Assembly: GCF_900116645.1 (NCBI RefSeq)
Contig: NZ_FPBO01000024.1
Span: forward strand, 1 to 64,000
Length of the DNA: 64,000 nt
Reading direction: 5' to 3'
From: Pseudoduganella namucuonensis
GTDB lineage: Bacteria; Pseudomonadota; Gammaproteobacteria; Burkholderiales; Burkholderiaceae_D
The notes below the pieces were generated by a model, which saw only the letters and a program-made list of their open reading frames with translations, was not told where the DNA came from and did no database searches. Made by a program: the position numbers and the translations under genes. The first letter of the stretch is position 1; the number at the start of each line of letters is the position of its first letter. Shown one piece after another: positions 1 to 7,385 of the stretch.

Positions 1-344
1 CTGAAAGCACAGTGATGGTGCATTCAGATCAGGGAAGTCAGTTCAGTAGCTACGACTGGCGCGACTTCCTGAAGGAGCACAATCTGGAAGCAAGTATGAG
101 CCGGCGTGGTAACTGCCACGACAACGCCGTTGCAGAGAGCTTTTTCCAGCTATTGAAGCGGGAACGGATCAAGCGCAAGACCTACGCAACAAGGGAAGAC
201 GCCCGGCAGGATATCTTCGATTACATCGAGATGTTCTACAATCCGAAGCGCCGTCATGGAGGTAATGAGCGGCTTTCTCCAGTTGAGTACGAGAAGCGGT
301 ATTTTCAGAGGCTCAAGGGTGTCTAAAAAATCCGTGGCGATTCA
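1..344 (+). mobile_element. Right end of an IS3-family insertion sequence
   Basis: The window opens inside an insertion sequence. It carries the 3' part of an IS3-type transposase. About 18 bases after its stop codon the sequence reads, on the opposite strand, TGAATCGCCACGGATTTTTT, running outward-in from position 344. This begins with the TG dinucleotide typical of IS3-family terminal repeats. I therefore place the right end at about 344. The left end and any target duplication partner lie outside the window, so the exact border is inferred. Confidence 0.7.
3..326 (+). CDS. IS3-family transposase OrfB, C-terminal part
   Basis: This is the C-terminal half of a DDE integrase/transposase. The frame is open to the left edge of the window, so the real start lies upstream. 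Visible motifs are HSDQGSQF, holding the second catalytic Asp of the rve integrase core, and NCHDNAVAESFFQLLKRE, holding the catalytic Glu. The usual IS3 tail follows, with FYNPKRRHGGNERLSPVEYE near the C-terminus. In IS3 elements this protein is normally made as an OrfAB fusion by frameshifting. It catalyses cut-and-copy transposition on DNA. The stop codon at 324-326 lies just before the terminal inverted repeat. Nothing indicates whether the rest of the element is intact. Confidence 0.9.
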   Translation, partial: ESTVMVHSDQGSQFSSYDWRDFLKEHNLEASMSRRGNCHDNAVAESFFQLLKRERIKRKTYATREDARQDIFDYIEMFYNPKRRHGGNERLSPVEYEKRYFQRLKGV

Positions 345-548
345 GAAAGCGCTTCCAAATTGGTCGACAGGATCAACGAACTCATCGACGAATGCCTGCT
401 CGATCCGTTCAAAGGCACGGGCAAGCCCGAGCCGCTGAAAGGCAGTTTGACCGGCCTGTGGTCCAGGCGCATCGACCGCGAACACCGCCTGGTGTACATG
501 GCCGAAGGCGGCGCGCTATACATCGTTGGCTGCCGATACCACTACTGA
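345..548 (+). pseudogene. yoeB: YoeB/Txe-type toxin, 5' end removed by the IS element
   Basis: The reading frame from the IS end to the stop at 548 matches the last ~60 residues of YoeB, a ribosome-dependent mRNA endonuclease of about 84 residues. The retained segment includes RINELI, GKPEPLK, WSRRI, REHRLVY and the C-terminal CRYHY. These cover the Glu, Arg and His that YoeB uses for catalysis. Roughly the first 20-24 residues are missing, exactly where the IS3 end abuts, and the frame is closed by a TAA at 324. A TTG at 360 could start a 62-residue peptide but has no ribosome binding site. I read it as a toxin gene inactivated by transposition. The partner antitoxin YefM would lie left of the IS, outside the window. 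Confidence 0.8.
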
Positions 549-644
549 AAAATTGCGGGCGTGGTAGAGTTTTCTCATTGCCGCAACCGCCTGCGCTCAA
601 ACAGACCGACCCCCATCCTATTGAATCGCCGCCACTTGTTCTCG

Positions 645-672
645 AAGGCCGCCGCTTGATCGCGTCGGCCTT
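645..672. terminator. Imperfect hairpin, possible terminator
   Basis: AAGGCCGCCGC, a six-base loop, then GCGTCGGCCTT form an 11-bp stem with one mismatch. It is followed only by TTTG, so the T-tract is weak. It sits between the yoeB remnant and the next small gene. The rest of 549-799 shows no coding sequence. Confidence 0.25.
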
Positions 673-799
673 TGTGGTCTTGTGTCCCTTCAAAACTGCG
701 AGTGTGAGAATTCGCGCATTTTTCATTTGGGCAAGATGTTATGCTTCTGCTTAGACCGGCCGACGGCCCACGAGGCTTGGTTTTTTAGCTAGGGAGAAA

Positions 800-1147
800 A
801 TGAAAGCAGATCGTCTCGTTGTATCCGTATTTGTATCGCTGGTTGCGGCTCTTTGCGGCGCCTTGGTCTTCGCTCAAACCTCGCCTCCTCTTGTAAAGGC
901 GAGCAGTTCGAAGTTTCGCTGCGATAGTAGTCCATCCGGCGAATGTGCATTTCTCTTGTATTCCTCCGAGTGCAGCGAGGGGGCCATCAAGAACGGCCGT
1001 CCAGTGTGGCTTTGCAGTCACGAATTTATTACCGAATTTTCTTTAAAGGTCGGCGAGTCGAGGACCATGGATAGCCTTCCCGCCAACTTTAAGCAATGTA
1101 TCGCACCACCAAACGCGAAGCCAAAGTTTCCCGACTGTACCCGTTAG
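800..1147 (+). CDS. Small secreted protein of unknown function
   Basis: A 115-residue protein I do not recognise. Residues 1-26 form a clear Sec signal peptide: a Lys/Arg-containing start, a hydrophobic run VVSVFVSLVAALCGALVF, then a likely AQT cleavage region. The mature part contains five cysteines (near residues 41, 49, 57, 73 and 100), compatible with disulfide bonding in the periplasm. The start codon is preceded by AGGGAGAAA at good spacing. The gene lies in the AT-richer left region next to a secreted leucine-rich-repeat protein on the same strand, so both may act outside the cytoplasm. Nothing more specific can be said. Confidence 0.6.
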   Translation: MKADRLVVSVFVSLVAALCGALVFAQTSPPLVKASSSKFRCDSSPSGECAFLLYSSECSEGAIKNGRPVWLCSHEFITEFSLKVGESRTMDSLPANFKQCIAPPNAKPKFPDCTR

Positions 1148-1294
1148 CGTGCAACGGATTAAATGGGACGGCCGCAGCCGGCCAGAATCGGTTGGCCAAA
1201 AATTTTCGAAACGCCAATGAAAGGCTTGCTGTGTTGATGAAAATTCATACATAGTAAATTAATTTTTAATTAAAAATAAAACTGGGGATTTGTT

Positions 1295-1987
1295 ATGAAA
1301 AATTACATTTTAAAAATGTTTACCGTAACTATTTTCACATTTTCCAATCCAATATTTGCTCAGGATCAAACTGTTTCAATCCAACAGAAGAACGTGGAAA
1401 TTAATGCCGCATCTGGAGGGCAATTATTGCAATTTCCAGCTGCAATCTGTAATTTAAGAAATCTCGAGACGCTTAATCTGACGGGCCACAATTTCCCTGA
1501 AGTTCCAGATTGCATTTCAATGAATAGTGGTACCTTGCGCATTCTAAGACTTGGCAAAAACGGGATAGCGAAAGTTAGTCCATTATTGACGCAATTGAAG
1601 TTTTTGGAAAATCTAGATTTAAATGGGAATAAAATCACTTTAACTACATCTGATGACTGGTCGGGTCTGTATAAGGTGAGCAATATAGACCTAAGCAATA
1701 ATCCCATCACGACACTTCCAGATTCACTAGGGCAGCTAAAATCCCTGGAAACTTTGTCATTGGCCAACACGCAAATCACAGCTATTCCCGATTCGTTTTC
1801 AAATCTGACTTGGTTGCGCAATGTGAACCTTTCCAATACCAAGTTGACAATTACTCCAAAAGCTTTTTCAGCTTGGGTTAATTTGGAAAAACTTAATATA
1901 ACCGGCGTTAATTTTAGCGCCGCTGAGAAAAATGTGATTCTCGCCATCTTTAAAGGAAGAAATGTGGAGATTACCCCTGCACCTTAG
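1295..1987 (+). CDS. Secreted leucine-rich repeat protein
   Basis: A 230-residue protein with a signal peptide (residues 1-23, ending PIFAQD) followed by about six leucine-rich repeats of roughly 23 residues. Examples are LETLNLTGHNF, LRILRLGKNGI, LENLDLNGNKI, VSNIDLSNNPITTLPDSLGQ and LETLSLANTQITAIPDSFSN. Such repeats build a solenoid used for protein binding; the partner is unknown. The start is preceded by CTGGGGATTTGTT, and the upstream 40 bases are extremely AT-rich. The gene itself is much richer in A and T than the catabolic genes further right, which suggests recent acquisition. The last repeat is followed by a short capping segment, so the protein looks complete. Confidence 0.8.
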   Translation: MKNYILKMFTVTIFTFSNPIFAQDQTVSIQQKNVEINAASGGQLLQFPAAICNLRNLETLNLTGHNFPEVPDCISMNSGTLRILRLGKNGIAKVSPLLTQLKFLENLDLNGNKITLTTSDDWSGLYKVSNIDLSNNPITTLPDSLGQLKSLETLSLANTQITAIPDSFSNLTWLRNVNLSNTKLTITPKAFSAWVNLEKLNITGVNFSAAEKNVILAIFKGRNVEITPAP

Positions 1988-2191
1988 GGAGCAGCTGATT
2001 TAATCGGTTTTTCGGTCCATTGCGTGTTGTGGGTTTTTTACTATCACGAAGTGGATTTTCAGAAAACGAATAAGTCAACGCTTCCTTTGGATGATGCATA
2101 CCTAAGCTGGCCAAGAGGCAGGACCCATTGGGGCGGCTACTGCCGGCAGTAACCGGCCAGGAGCTGACGTTGCAATGCAAACAGAGATTAC

Positions 2192-2656
2192 ATGAAACCC
2201 TCTCTAGCAAGTTTTGCTCAGTATTTCCGTATCGGCTTAGAAGTCGGACTCTGTGAGCTGGAAGAAGCTAGGGAGTGGGCCATCTCGGTCATCGATCGAA
2301 TGGATGAGCCGCCAGGAGAGATAATCGAAGTCTCATGGCGCAAGCCGCTGGCACACGCCATCTCTGATCTTAATGAGGTTAAGGGTGAACCCGAGATGGA
2401 CCTTGTCTGCCGGTGGTTGCTAGGACGAATTTCGCTGACCTTGGACTCTACGAACGATTCCCTTGACAGAGCGCTCCGGCAAGCAATGGGAATCTCTCGT
2501 GCTGCAGGCGACTCTGACCTCTACTATATGTTCGATGTAATTGAAGACGAGCTTCATCTTGCTGAAAATCAGACGTATGGGACGGCTGCCGAATGCAGAG
2601 AGGATTTCGATAAGGCGTTGAAGGAACATGGAACGCCTCCGTTCTCGCTTCCTTAG
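2192..2656 (+). CDS. Cytoplasmic protein of unknown function
   Basis: A 154-residue, acidic, apparently all-helical protein without signal peptide or membrane segment. It contains several Glu/Asp-rich helices (VGLCELEEAREWAISVIDRMDE and the C-terminal part after YYMFDVIEDELHLAE). I do not recognise a family. Its size, acidity and place in a mobile region resemble immunity proteins of polymorphic toxin systems, but no toxin gene is beside it, so that is only a guess. The Shine-Dalgarno match upstream is weak (CAGAG), and the start could differ. Confidence 0.5.
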   Translation: MKPSLASFAQYFRIGLEVGLCELEEAREWAISVIDRMDEPPGEIIEVSWRKPLAHAISDLNEVKGEPEMDLVCRWLLGRISLTLDSTNDSLDRALRQAMGISRAAGDSDLYYMFDVIEDELHLAENQTYGTAAECREDFDKALKEHGTPPFSLP

Positions 2657-3098
2657 ACTTCACGACAATCCGCTTCGGTCGATTTCGGCCGGTTGTGACA
2701 GTCTGCGCACTTTTTCGCTCGACAATACGCTATTCTTGAGGCTGCAGGCCAGTTTCGGCCAGAAGCGGTCGGTCATTGCGGCAAGAGTGGCTATTTGAAA
2801 CGGAACAGGGACATATGAACTTTCCACTTGATGGTCCGATTCGTAGAGTATGCTACGAGGCCGCTTGAGGATGCGTGCTTTCACCGGCGGGTTCCGCCCC
2901 ATCGCGGACATAGCCAATTCATGGAAATACTCAACGTTGTAGGTAAGCGGCTCGCCGAAAGCGGGGCCGCCTGACCGCCCAGTTAGACGGCACTTTCGGA
3001 CGCCCGATCTTAGCGATACTTGGCCAAGGATTTGGCATAACCGACGATGAGTTGATGGAGTGTGTCGACCCCTACGGGGCTGATTGATGAAGATTTCG
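2657..3098. other. 442-bp gap without a recognisable gene
   Basis: Between the unknown small gene and the convergent end of the ABC ATPase gene I find no reading frame with recognisable protein content, no tRNA-like fold and no clear terminator. The composition is mixed, and short open frames on both strands lack ribosome binding sites. It may hold decayed remnants of a mobile element. Confidence 0.5.
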
Positions 3099-4715
3099 CT
3101 AGCGCGACCGCCATTTCTTCTTATAGAGTACGTCCTGCTCGTTGAGCTCAAGAACGCAACGCTTCCTGAGTACATCAACGGTTGTCGCACCATACTTCTC
3201 GATTTCGTCGAGCACGGTGAAAATCTGCTTGGTCGGGAACTTAGTGTATTCGACGACAAAGGCGGCCACTGCATCATGCTCGACATTCTTAAATAAAGGA
3301 AGGTCGTGAATGAGGAATGGCAGTTCGGTAAGCGAAAGAATTGCCAAATCAAACAGTACAAGGTTGGCAAAAGCCGTGCCCGTTCCAGTATCGTTGTCAA
3401 TCTCGTATTTGTAAGAATTTTGCCCCAATATCAACGTCGGCGCATTGGCACCCTGCCCATAAACGTCGATCGCCAGCTTCTCCAATTCCTGATTTATTGC
3501 GGACTCGATGTCCGTCAAGATTGCTAGTTTGACGGTTTCCAGCGACTCTTTGGCCTCGACGAAATCCTTTTGCAGTTCTTCCTTTTTTTCGAATTTCTTA
3601 TTTTCCGACTTCAAGGCAGTCCATTTTTCCGACAGTTGATAGACGCGGTCCACAATGACATTGGGATTGTCGTGCCCTTTTACGCGCTCGGATACCTTGC
3701 GGTCGATATCGGCAATGGCCACGTCGAGGGAATTGAGCTGCAGTCGGAGTGTCCTTTCCGTCTGCACCAACTCCTGCTTGAGCAGTCGCGCCACGGCGCT
3801 ATGAAATTCTTCAATGCGCACCAGCTTCTCCACCTGCATATCCGGGAAGTATTCCTTCAGCCCCTCCAGCTGACTGCTCTTGACGTGCTTATTCGCCTGA
3901 AGGTTCTGCTGCGTCCGAGTCAGCTGGTGGAATACCTTTGATCTTTCACGCAGTAGCAAGTCCTTATCCTGGGCAAGGTCCATGACCTCCCTATCGACAA
4001 TCGCGCGCAGGTTCAAGGCGTACTGAGCCAGGTTAGTCTTAATTTCTGCCACTTCCTCGCTAATCAAATTTAAGGCAGATTCATTGGCCTCGTATTCCCT
4101 TTTCCCAATCCTCGAAAGGAACTCCATGCCTTCTGCCTTGCGCCACACGCGGCGATGCTCGTCCGCTTGCGCGAACACGGCGGAGGAGTGCTCCACTTCA
4201 CTGAAGCGACCAAACAGTTTGATCAGATTGTTGATGCAATCACTCGCCGACTGGCTCGACACGGCATGCAAAGGCCGATGCACATTGGTGACGTTGTCCT
4301 TTGGCCAGACCCGGGAATAGGGGGCGACCATACTACGGAAGGAAAGACTGATTTTCGGCGTGGCGTAGGCCTGTACCAGCCACGCCGTGTACTGGGCCAC
4401 CGTCAGTGGTTTTATTTGATTGTATTGACCATCGCATTCGATGACAAATTCGGAACGCTCCGTAGCTCGCTTGAAATAATGTTTCTGGCCGTCAAACTCG
4501 AACAAAAACCGATATTCGTGGTGTCCGATATTGGGGACGATGTCGTCGTTTTTATCCAATAGGTCTGCGCCGCCGAAGACAAAATCAATGACCATTAGGA
4601 GCGATGACTTGCCGATCGAATTGGCGGCAGCGGCATCACCGATCACGACGTTGAGCCCCAGATGGAATTCGACCTTGGATACACGGAAGGCATCTGATTC
4701 AATTTCACGCAGCAT
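3099..4715 (-). CDS. ABC-3C-type ATPase (DUF2326-like, SMC/RecN-like)
   Basis: A 538-residue ATPase of the SMC/RecN-like ABC class. The N-terminus has a Walker A loop, VVIGDAAAANSIGKSSLLM (about residues 23-41). A central region from about residue 165 to 400 is rich in Glu, Lys and Leu and predicts long coiled coils. The C-terminal half-domain has a signature-like NDTGTGTAFANLVLFDLAIL (about 441-460), a Walker B-like strand LPFLIHD (about 465-471) and QIFTVLDEIEKYG. This layout fits DUF2326-type ATPases, which in ABC-three-component (ABC-3C) conflict systems act with a middle component and an effector. It overlaps the upstream middle-component gene by 11 bases and is the last gene of the operon. 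Its likely role is ATP-driven sensing or loading on nucleic acid. No direct evidence for the trigger is visible. Confidence 0.8.
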   Translation of the reverse strand: MLREIESDAFRVSKVEFHLGLNVVIGDAAAANSIGKSSLLMVIDFVFGGADLLDKNDDIVPNIGHHEYRFLFEFDGQKHYFKRATERSEFVIECDGQYNQIKPLTVAQYTAWLVQAYATPKISLSFRSMVAPYSRVWPKDNVTNVHRPLHAVSSQSASDCINNLIKLFGRFSEVEHSSAVFAQADEHRRVWRKAEGMEFLSRIGKREYEANESALNLISEEVAEIKTNLAQYALNLRAIVDREVMDLAQDKDLLLRERSKVFHQLTRTQQNLQANKHVKSSQLEGLKEYFPDMQVEKLVRIEEFHSAVARLLKQELVQTERTLRLQLNSLDVAIADIDRKVSERVKGHDNPNVIVDRVYQLSEKWTALKSENKKFEKKEELQKDFVEAKESLETVKLAILTDIESAINQELEKLAIDVYGQGANAPTLILGQNSYKYEIDNDTGTGTAFANLVLFDLAILSLTELPFLIHDLPLFKNVEHDAVAAFVVEYTKFPTKQIFTVLDEIEKYGATTVDVLRKRCVLELNEQDVLYKKKWRSR

Positions 4716-4926
4716 GGCGAACTATCCCACTCTCAAGGTCCACGTCGAGCTTTCCTAAGACATGCAAAGCATCCACCGCATAAATGAACTCATTAATATC
4801 AGGAAAATCGTCTTCCACATACTTATACAGCTGGTGGATCGTATATGGTGGCGGCAAGGCCAGCAATAGTGGCAGACGGCCAAGTATCGACTGCTGCAGC
4901 GTAATAAATTTGCTTGGGGTTATCAT
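4705..4926 (-). CDS. ABC-3C middle component (MC6-like)
   Basis: A 73-residue protein with a pattern I associate with the ABC-3C middle component 6 family. It has an opening MITPSKFITLQQSILGRLP, a short helical linker, then FIYAVDALHVLGKLDVD, which looks like a small winged-helix. The length fits that family. Its ATG overlaps the stop of the upstream HNH gene (ATGA), and its end overlaps the start of the ATPase gene by 11 bases, so all three are translationally coupled. It is expected to bridge the ATPase and the effector. The exact subfamily number is from memory; the class is supported mainly by gene order. Confidence 0.7.
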   Translation of the reverse strand: MITPSKFITLQQSILGRLPLLLALPPPYTIHQLYKYVEDDFPDINEFIYAVDALHVLGKLDVDLESGIVRHAA

Positions 4927-5768
4927 TGGAAAAGCTCACAATTCTGTACAAAGAATGCGGCGACCACAGCAGCGGCCTCCTCCGTCCCGTTCGGCGTCTT
5001 GGACGAGATCCAGCCCACTGTATTCTGAAAGATTTGCTGCTGCGTCAAGTTCAGACCTTTCTGCTTGGTGTAGAACAGCTTGACTTGCATCGCAATCAGG
5101 ACGCCTTGTCCTGGCACTGTCTTCTCGATTTCAGCCAATTGGTTACGGACGAAAAGGTAGAAGGACGACACGTCGTTCTTAATTTTTTGCTTGGTCAAGT
5201 TGGAAATCTCGCCCACCAATTTGGTGTCGATCTCTTTGGCGACATAGTCCGCGTCCAGCACTTCTGTCGTTGCCTCCGACATCAGTGCGTCCATAATGGT
5301 CGCGATGTCAGATTCGATCTGGTATTCGTATTGGATGCGCCGTTGAGCATCCTGACCAAGCAGGCGCTCCTTGATTTTCTTCAGCGCCCGGTAGTCCTCC
5401 AGAGTCTTGTCCGTGTCGTAGAGCTTATGGCAGGTAAAGCAGAGCGGAATCAGATTGCATTCGTCGTTTAGACCTCCGCTGAGCTTCGGCTCGCCAAGCA
5501 GTATTGCCAGCTCTGCCGGGGTGGGGTTCAACGGATAGATGTGGGCAATTTCGTAATCCTTCACCCAGTTCTTAGCCTTCTTAATAAACAATGGCCGCCC
5601 ACACTTTGGACAGACCTGGTTCACCTGGCTGCATAAGGCCAGCAACGTAGTCGGCTTGAACGTAGGCCGCGCTACAGACACAGAAGCTTGGCTTACCTGG
5701 CTGCTTAGAGCCAGCGTCAAACGTGGCTGTGCCACTGGCAAGAGAAGTTGTAGTTGCTCCGTTGTCAT
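4923..5768 (-). CDS. HNH nuclease effector of an ABC-3C system
   Basis: A 281-residue protein with an N-terminal HNH nuclease and a C-terminal helical region. Residues 53-56 form CPKC, and residues 110-113 form CFTC, the expected zinc pair. The nuclease triad is His76 (in EIAHIYPL), Asn105 (in DECNLIPLC) and His114. The region from about 120 to 281 is helical and probably binds the other two components. The gene is first in the coupled operon with the middle component and ATPase. The predicted action is cutting DNA when the complex is triggered, as expected for conflict-system effectors. The first ~45 residues contain an imperfect internal duplication (LALSSQVSQAS, LLALCSQVNQVC) of unknown meaning. 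No strong ribosome binding site precedes the ATG at 5768, so a different start is possible. Confidence 0.8.
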   Translation of the reverse strand: MTTEQLQLLLPVAQPRLTLALSSQVSQASVSVARPTFKPTTLLALCSQVNQVCPKCGRPLFIKKAKNWVKDYEIAHIYPLNPTPAELAILLGEPKLSGGLNDECNLIPLCFTCHKLYDTDKTLEDYRALKKIKERLLGQDAQRRIQYEYQIESDIATIMDALMSEATTEVLDADYVAKEIDTKLVGEISNLTKQKIKNDVSSFYLFVRNQLAEIEKTVPGQGVLIAMQVKLFYTKQKGLNLTQQQIFQNTVGWISSKTPNGTEEAAAVVAAFFVQNCELFQ

Positions 5769-5849
5769 CCGCGCATGCGTCCATAGAAGGTAGGCATCTA
5801 GAATAGCATTGCTTGCAACAAAGATTGACGCGGATCATCGTAACTGCCA

Positions 5850-5865
5850 CTGTTCATTTATACAG
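5850..5865. promoter_or_regulatory. LexA (SOS) box
   Basis: CTGT, eight bases, ACAG: an exact CTGT-N8-ACAG match. Read on the minus strand with flanks it is TACTGTATAAATGAACAGT, very close to the enteric SOS consensus. A -10-like TATACT (minus strand, 5869-5864) and a perfect TATAAT (plus strand, 5866-5871) both abut it, as in recA-type promoters. The only gene in reach on the minus strand is the HNH/ABC-3C operon, starting 82 bases away. On the plus strand no convincing gene follows. Confidence 0.7.
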
Positions 5866-6018
5866 TATAATGACAATTAACGAATGCGAAAACAAGCGGA
5901 CATACGGCTGCGCCGCTGGTTATCCAACACGATGATCGCTGAAGACGTTATGTTATGGGGCGGAAGCGGACCTTCCGTCAGCCACGCGGCGCGCGCATCC
6001 ATGTGGCATCCAGCCCCG

Positions 6019-6495
6019 TTAGCTCGATTTGAAGTTATCGCTGACCCTCTGCAGCAACTGGAGCAGGGTCTGTTTTTCATCCTCTGAAAACCCCTCCAAC
6101 GCCCGCTTGGCGGCCTGCCGGCCCTGCGTTTTCAGCGTGGACGTGACGGCCAGCCCGTCCCCGGTCAGCGTCAGCCGGGTGTTGCGCCGGTCGTCCGGAT
6201 CGGCCGTGCCCTCCAGCAGGCCCCGTTCGCGCAAGCCCTTGATCAATCTCGTCAACTGCGCCCGGTCGCGGCCGGAGTGCTGCGCCAGGTCGCTCAGCGT
6301 GGCTCCCGGATTCCTGCCGAAGTAGAGCAGCACCTTGCCGTCCATGTGCGTGATGTCCCGCGCCGCCTCGCCGGTGTCTTGCAGCAGGGAGGAGCGGTAC
6401 TGGTGCGTGACCCGGTGGATCAGTTCCAGCGTGTCGTGGTCGCGCTCATCAAATTGGTTGACTTTATCAATCGTTTTCTTCATTATGTTTGACAT
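6019..6495 (-). CDS. MarR-family transcriptional regulator
   Basis: A winged-helix repressor of about 158 residues, usual length for MarR. The DNA-binding core is visible as ATLSDLAQHSGRDRAQLTRL (recognition helix region) followed by the wing DPDDRRNTRLTLTGDG. Flanking helices form the dimer. It is divergent from a siderophore-interacting flavoreductase gene. A 13-bp palindrome lies exactly over the shared start region, so it probably represses itself and its neighbour. ATG codons at 6495 and 6483 and a TTG at 6501 are all possible starts; none has a clear ribosome binding site. The ligand is unknown, but the neighbour points to iron or redox. Confidence 0.85.
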   Translation of the reverse strand: MSNIMKKTIDKVNQFDERDHDTLELIHRVTHQYRSSLLQDTGEAARDITHMDGKVLLYFGRNPGATLSDLAQHSGRDRAQLTRLIKGLRERGLLEGTADPDDRRNTRLTLTGDGLAVTSTLKTQGRQAAKRALEGFSEDEKQTLLQLLQRVSDNFKSS

Positions 6496-6501
6496 TGTCA
6501 A
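6489..6501. promoter_or_regulatory. Palindromic MarR operator candidate
   Basis: TTGACATTGTCAA is a perfect 13-bp inverted repeat between the divergent marR and flavoreductase genes. A related TTGACTTTATCAA occurs at 6458-6470 inside the start of marR. Position and symmetry suggest operator sites for the adjacent MarR protein. Confidence 0.5.
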
Positions 6502-6521
6502 TTAAGTGGGGAAATTATACC

Positions 6522-7268
6522 GTGGATAGCTATCAACCGGAAGCGAGCCGGGGCCGGCGCGTGCAGCGCCTGTCGCTGGTGCCCAAGATGCGCGCCGTCA
6601 CCGTGCTCGACGTCGCATCGATCAGTCCCAACTTCGTGCGCGTGCGCTTCGGCGGCGCCGAGCTGGCCGAGTTCACCAGCCCCGGCTTCGACGACCATGT
6701 GAAGTTCATCTTTGGCGGCGAGGAGCGCATCGCCCGCAATTACACGCCGCGCGCCTACGACAACGCGGCCCGCACGGTGGACATCGAATTCGCCCTGCAC
6801 GGCGCGGGCGCGGCGTCCGACTGGGCCGCGCAGGCCGCGCCGGGCCAGGAGGCCATCATCGCCGGGCCGCGCGGCGCCTTCGTGGTGCCGGTGGATTACG
6901 ACTGGCACCTGCTGGTGGGCGATGAAACGGCCTTGCCGGCGATCGCCAGGCGACTGGAGGAACTGCCGGCCGGCGCGCGCGCCTTCGTCGTGGTGCAACT
7001 GGGGGACGACGCCGACCGGCGCGCCTTGTCCGGCGCCGCCGACGCGGACGTGCGCTGGCTGGCGGCGGGGCAGGACCTCAACGCGGCGGTGCGCGCGCTG
7101 GAACTGCCGGCGGGCGAGGGCTACGCCTGGTGCGCCGGGGAAGCCGCGGCCATGGCCGCGCTGCGCAAGCTGCTGATCGAGGACAAGGGCCTGGACAAGG
7201 AACGCATCCGCGCCGCCGCCTATTGGAAGCGCGGCGAGCAGGCGCACCATGAAAGATTGGTCGAATGA
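6522..7268 (+). CDS. Siderophore-interacting protein (FAD-dependent ferric reductase)
   Basis: A 248-residue cytoplasmic flavoprotein of the SIP/ViuB/YqjH type, which reduces ferric siderophores with NAD(P)H to release iron. Seen are the FAD-binding barrel motif RNYTPRAYD (with R, Y, T, P), a central segment EFALHGAGAASDWA and HLLVGDETALPAIARRLEELP, which starts the nucleotide-binding domain. AAYWKRGE near the C-terminus is typical of the family. I choose the GTG at 6522 because GTGGGGA lies nine bases upstream and this avoids overlap with marR; a TTG at 6489 is in frame. The pairing with a divergent small regulator resembles E. coli yqjH-yqjI, although that regulator is of a different family. 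No siderophore biosynthesis gene is nearby. Confidence 0.85.
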   Translation: MDSYQPEASRGRRVQRLSLVPKMRAVTVLDVASISPNFVRVRFGGAELAEFTSPGFDDHVKFIFGGEERIARNYTPRAYDNAARTVDIEFALHGAGAASDWAAQAAPGQEAIIAGPRGAFVVPVDYDWHLLVGDETALPAIARRLEELPAGARAFVVVQLGDDADRRALSGAADADVRWLAAGQDLNAAVRALELPAGEGYAWCAGEAAAMAALRKLLIEDKGLDKERIRAAAYWKRGEQAHHERLVE

Positions 7269-7385
7269 TCCATACCTATCGGGTATCAAAAGGCTACTAA
7301 ATCGGTGTTGGACGCCGTTGTCAGGTATATCTATGCTCCAAATGTCCCATCGTAAAACAACTAACCGGGCCATTAGGAGATCATC

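Noticed and set aside
2660..3400. 246-codon minus-strand frame covering the gap and the end of the ATPase gene
   Set aside because: It overlaps the ATPase out of frame and shows no family content. The part in the gap has no ribosome binding site.
5961..5977. CGGAAG/CTTCCG hairpin downstream of marR
   Set aside because: Only a 6-bp stem with no T-tract; too weak to call a terminator.
5884..6087. 67-codon plus-strand ORF just after the SOS box
   Set aside because: It starts almost at the predicted transcript start, overlaps the end of marR antisense, and shows no recognisable content. A real SOS-controlled gene there cannot be fully excluded.
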